From the NCBI GenBank assembly GCA_905214855.1, contig CAJMNU010000024.1:1-16561 (forward strand): DNA of 16,561 nucleotides, in the 5' to 3' direction. This document shows positions 15,581 to 16,561 of this stretch, one piece after another (position 1 is the first letter of the stretch; every line of letters begins with the position of its first letter). Source of the stretch: an uncultured bacterium. Lineage in GTDB: Bacteria > Bacillota > Clostridia > Lachnospirales > Lachnospiraceae. The notes under the pieces were generated by a model that was given only the letters and a program-made list of their open reading frames with translations, was not told the origin of the DNA and did no database searches. Both the position numbers and the translations under genes were made by a program.

Positions 15581-16300
15581 ATGCAGGCTAAAATCATACA
15601 GGAGAAGATTACAGCGATTGTTTTGGCAGCAGGACAAGGAAAGCGGATGCAAAGTTCGGTTCAGAAACAATATATGCTTCTGGAAGGAAAACCATTGATA
15701 TTTTATAGTTTAAAGGCATTTGAAGAGAGTGTTGTAGATGAGGTTATTTTAGTTGCAGCGAAAGGGGAGATGGAGTACTGCCAAAAAGAAATTGTGGAAC
15801 AATATGGATTTAAAAAAGTCACCCAGATCGTAGAAGGAGGAAAAGAGCGATATCATTCGGTGTATGAGGGATTAAAGGCAGTAACAGGAAGAGGATTGGT
15901 TTTGATCCATGATGGTGCTCGCCCTCTTCTCACTGTCGATATTATAGAACGTGCTGTGGATGGAGCAAGAAAATATCAGGCATGTGTTGTTGGGATGCCT
16001 GTAAAAGATACTATTAAGATTGCAGATGAAGAAGAGTATGCCGCACAAACTCCTGAAAGACGTTTGGTGTGGCAGATACAGACTCCTCAGGCGTTTGAAT
16101 ATTCTTTGATCAAAAAAGCCTATGATCTGCTTATGAGCGATGAGACAAATCAGGTGGGGGTTACAGATGATGCGATGGTAACAGAAAAAATGTTGCATCA
16201 GCCTGTTAAATTGATTCTAGGTTCATATTCTAATATAAAAGTGACAACCCCAGAGGATATGGAGATAGCAAAAGTGTTAATGCGCTATATTTTGCGTTGA
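15581..16300 (+). CDS. ispD: 2-C-methyl-D-erythritol 4-phosphate cytidylyltransferase
   Basis: IspD joins CTP and methylerythritol phosphate to make CDP-ME in the non-mevalonate isoprenoid pathway. The 239-residue protein has the nucleotidyltransferase loop LAAGQGKRM (15-23) with Lys29 in QKQY, then IHDGARPLL (109-117), VKDTIK (141-146), VWQIQTPQAFEY (163-174), TDDAM (195-199) and SNIKVTTPEDM (217-227). ATG 15581 is used because GGAGGAG lies 4-5 bases before it. A GTG at 15566, with its own AGGAGAGGG, is in frame and adds MQEET; both starts look usable. It lies 69 bp after tsaD in the same direction, with no terminator between them. It is not flanked by ispF here. Confidence 0.95.
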   Translation: MQAKIIQEKITAIVLAAGQGKRMQSSVQKQYMLLEGKPLIFYSLKAFEESVVDEVILVAAKGEMEYCQKEIVEQYGFKKVTQIVEGGKERYHSVYEGLKAVTGRGLVLIHDGARPLLTVDIIERAVDGARKYQACVVGMPVKDTIKIADEEEYAAQTPERRLVWQIQTPQAFEYSLIKKAYDLLMSDETNQVGVTDDAMVTEKMLHQPVKLILGSYSNIKVTTPEDMEIAKVLMRYILR

Positions 16301-16344
16301 AATACAAGAATAAATACAAGATATGGATATACGAAAAAAGATGC

Positions 16345-16475
16345 AAAAAAAATAAAAAAAGTTAAAAAAAGTGTTGACAATGTCGGTGAATAATGGTAAA
16401 CTGATTGAGCTTTGAGATGACACTGAATTGAACAAAAGAAAAAATAAAAAAAAGTTCAAAAAAAGTACTTGACAA
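16345..16475 (+). repeat. Duplicated A-tract plus TTGACAA promoter-upstream block
   Basis: A run of A-tracts with GTTAAAAAAAGT leading to TTGACAA at 16345-16380 recurs with few changes at about 16439-16475 (GTTCAAAAAAAGT, TTGACAA). Such A-tracts upstream of the -35 are UP-element-like. The copies belong to the two promoters of the tRNA. Confidence 0.7.
16374..16402 (+). promoter_or_regulatory. Upstream promoter of the tRNA gene (P1)
   Basis: TTGACA (16374-16379), a 17-base spacer, and TAAACT (16397-16402) preceded by TGG. The -35 is perfect and the -10 weak. A-tracts lie just upstream. Confidence 0.65.
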
Positions 16476-16497
16476 ACGAAAAACAGTGTTGTATAAT
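16469..16497 (+). promoter_or_regulatory. Main promoter of the tRNA gene (P2)
   Basis: Perfect consensus TTGACA (16469-16474), a 17-base spacer and TATAAT (16492-16497), with A-tracts upstream. Transcription would start about 8 bases before the tRNA. Confidence 0.9.
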
Positions 16498-16511
16498 GAC
16501 TGAGCGCGTTT

Positions 16512-16561
16512 GGAGAGATATCGAAGTGGTCATAACGAGGCGGTCTTGAAAACCGTTTGTC
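16512..16561 (+). tRNA. tRNA-Ser (anticodon UGA), 3' end cut off by the window
   Basis: The acceptor strand GGAGAGA, TA, a D-arm with stem TCG/CGA, then an anticodon arm with stem GCGGT/ACCGT and loop CTTGAAA give anticodon TGA (UGA), which reads UCA serine codons. The bases after the anticodon stem (TTGTC) start the variable arm, expected to be long in serine tRNA. The rest, including the T-arm and CCA end, lies outside the window. Confidence 0.9.

Noticed and set aside
16300..16321. 10-bp direct repeat AAATACAAGA after ispD
   Set aside because: It is short, AT-rich and just after a stop codon. It may be chance.
1..16561. Mobile element, prophage, CRISPR or defence genes
   Set aside because: I looked for transposases, integrases, long repeats and spaced repeats and saw none. 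The genes are conserved housekeeping types.

Overview
The window looks like ordinary chromosome from a low-GC Gram-positive gut Clostridium, most likely a Lachnospiraceae member. This rests on AT-rich DNA, GGAGG-type ribosome binding sites, the secA-prfB gene order, the style of the SecA and Tex sequences, and A-tract-rich stable-RNA promoters. It is dense, mostly housekeeping, and shows no transposon, phage, CRISPR, or toxin-antitoxin genes. The family placement is my inference from protein style; no database search was run.

Left part (1-4320): the 3' part of secA (Sec translocase ATPase) runs into prfB (release factor 2). This prfB is a single open frame, without the usual autoregulatory frameshift. 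A strong hairpin ends prfB and also the convergent gene for a cytidylate-kinase-like protein.

Middle part (4260-7610): an azlC-azlD pair (branched-chain amino-acid exporter type) lies on the minus strand. It is divergent from a plus-strand operon of an HTH-ACT regulator, homoserine dehydrogenase (hom) and a small DUF2752 membrane protein. The two transcription units share a roughly 160-bp control region with back-to-back promoters, which suggests amino-acid-responsive control of both sides.

Next (7640-10575): a bidirectional terminator, a small DUF4190-type membrane protein on the minus strand, and tex (S1-domain RNA-binding protein) with a 180-nt upstream region carrying two candidate promoters and a small dyad.

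Right part (10597-16561): a translation and tRNA-maturation neighbourhood. A first operon has a YcxB-like membrane protein, then tsaE, tsaB and rimI. It is followed by a small four-cysteine protein with its own terminator, then a second operon of RNase Z (rnz), tsaD and ispD. TsaB, TsaD and TsaE together make the t6A tRNA modification; RNase Z trims tRNA 3' ends; RimI acetylates a ribosomal protein. The window ends inside a tRNA-Ser(UGA) gene driven by two strong promoters.

I found no convincing novel multi-gene system. The items most worth a second look are the unannotated four-cysteine protein, the loss of the prfB frameshift, the shared azl/ACT-hom control region, the tight coupling of DUF2752 to hom, and short repeats in the rnz and tex leaders.
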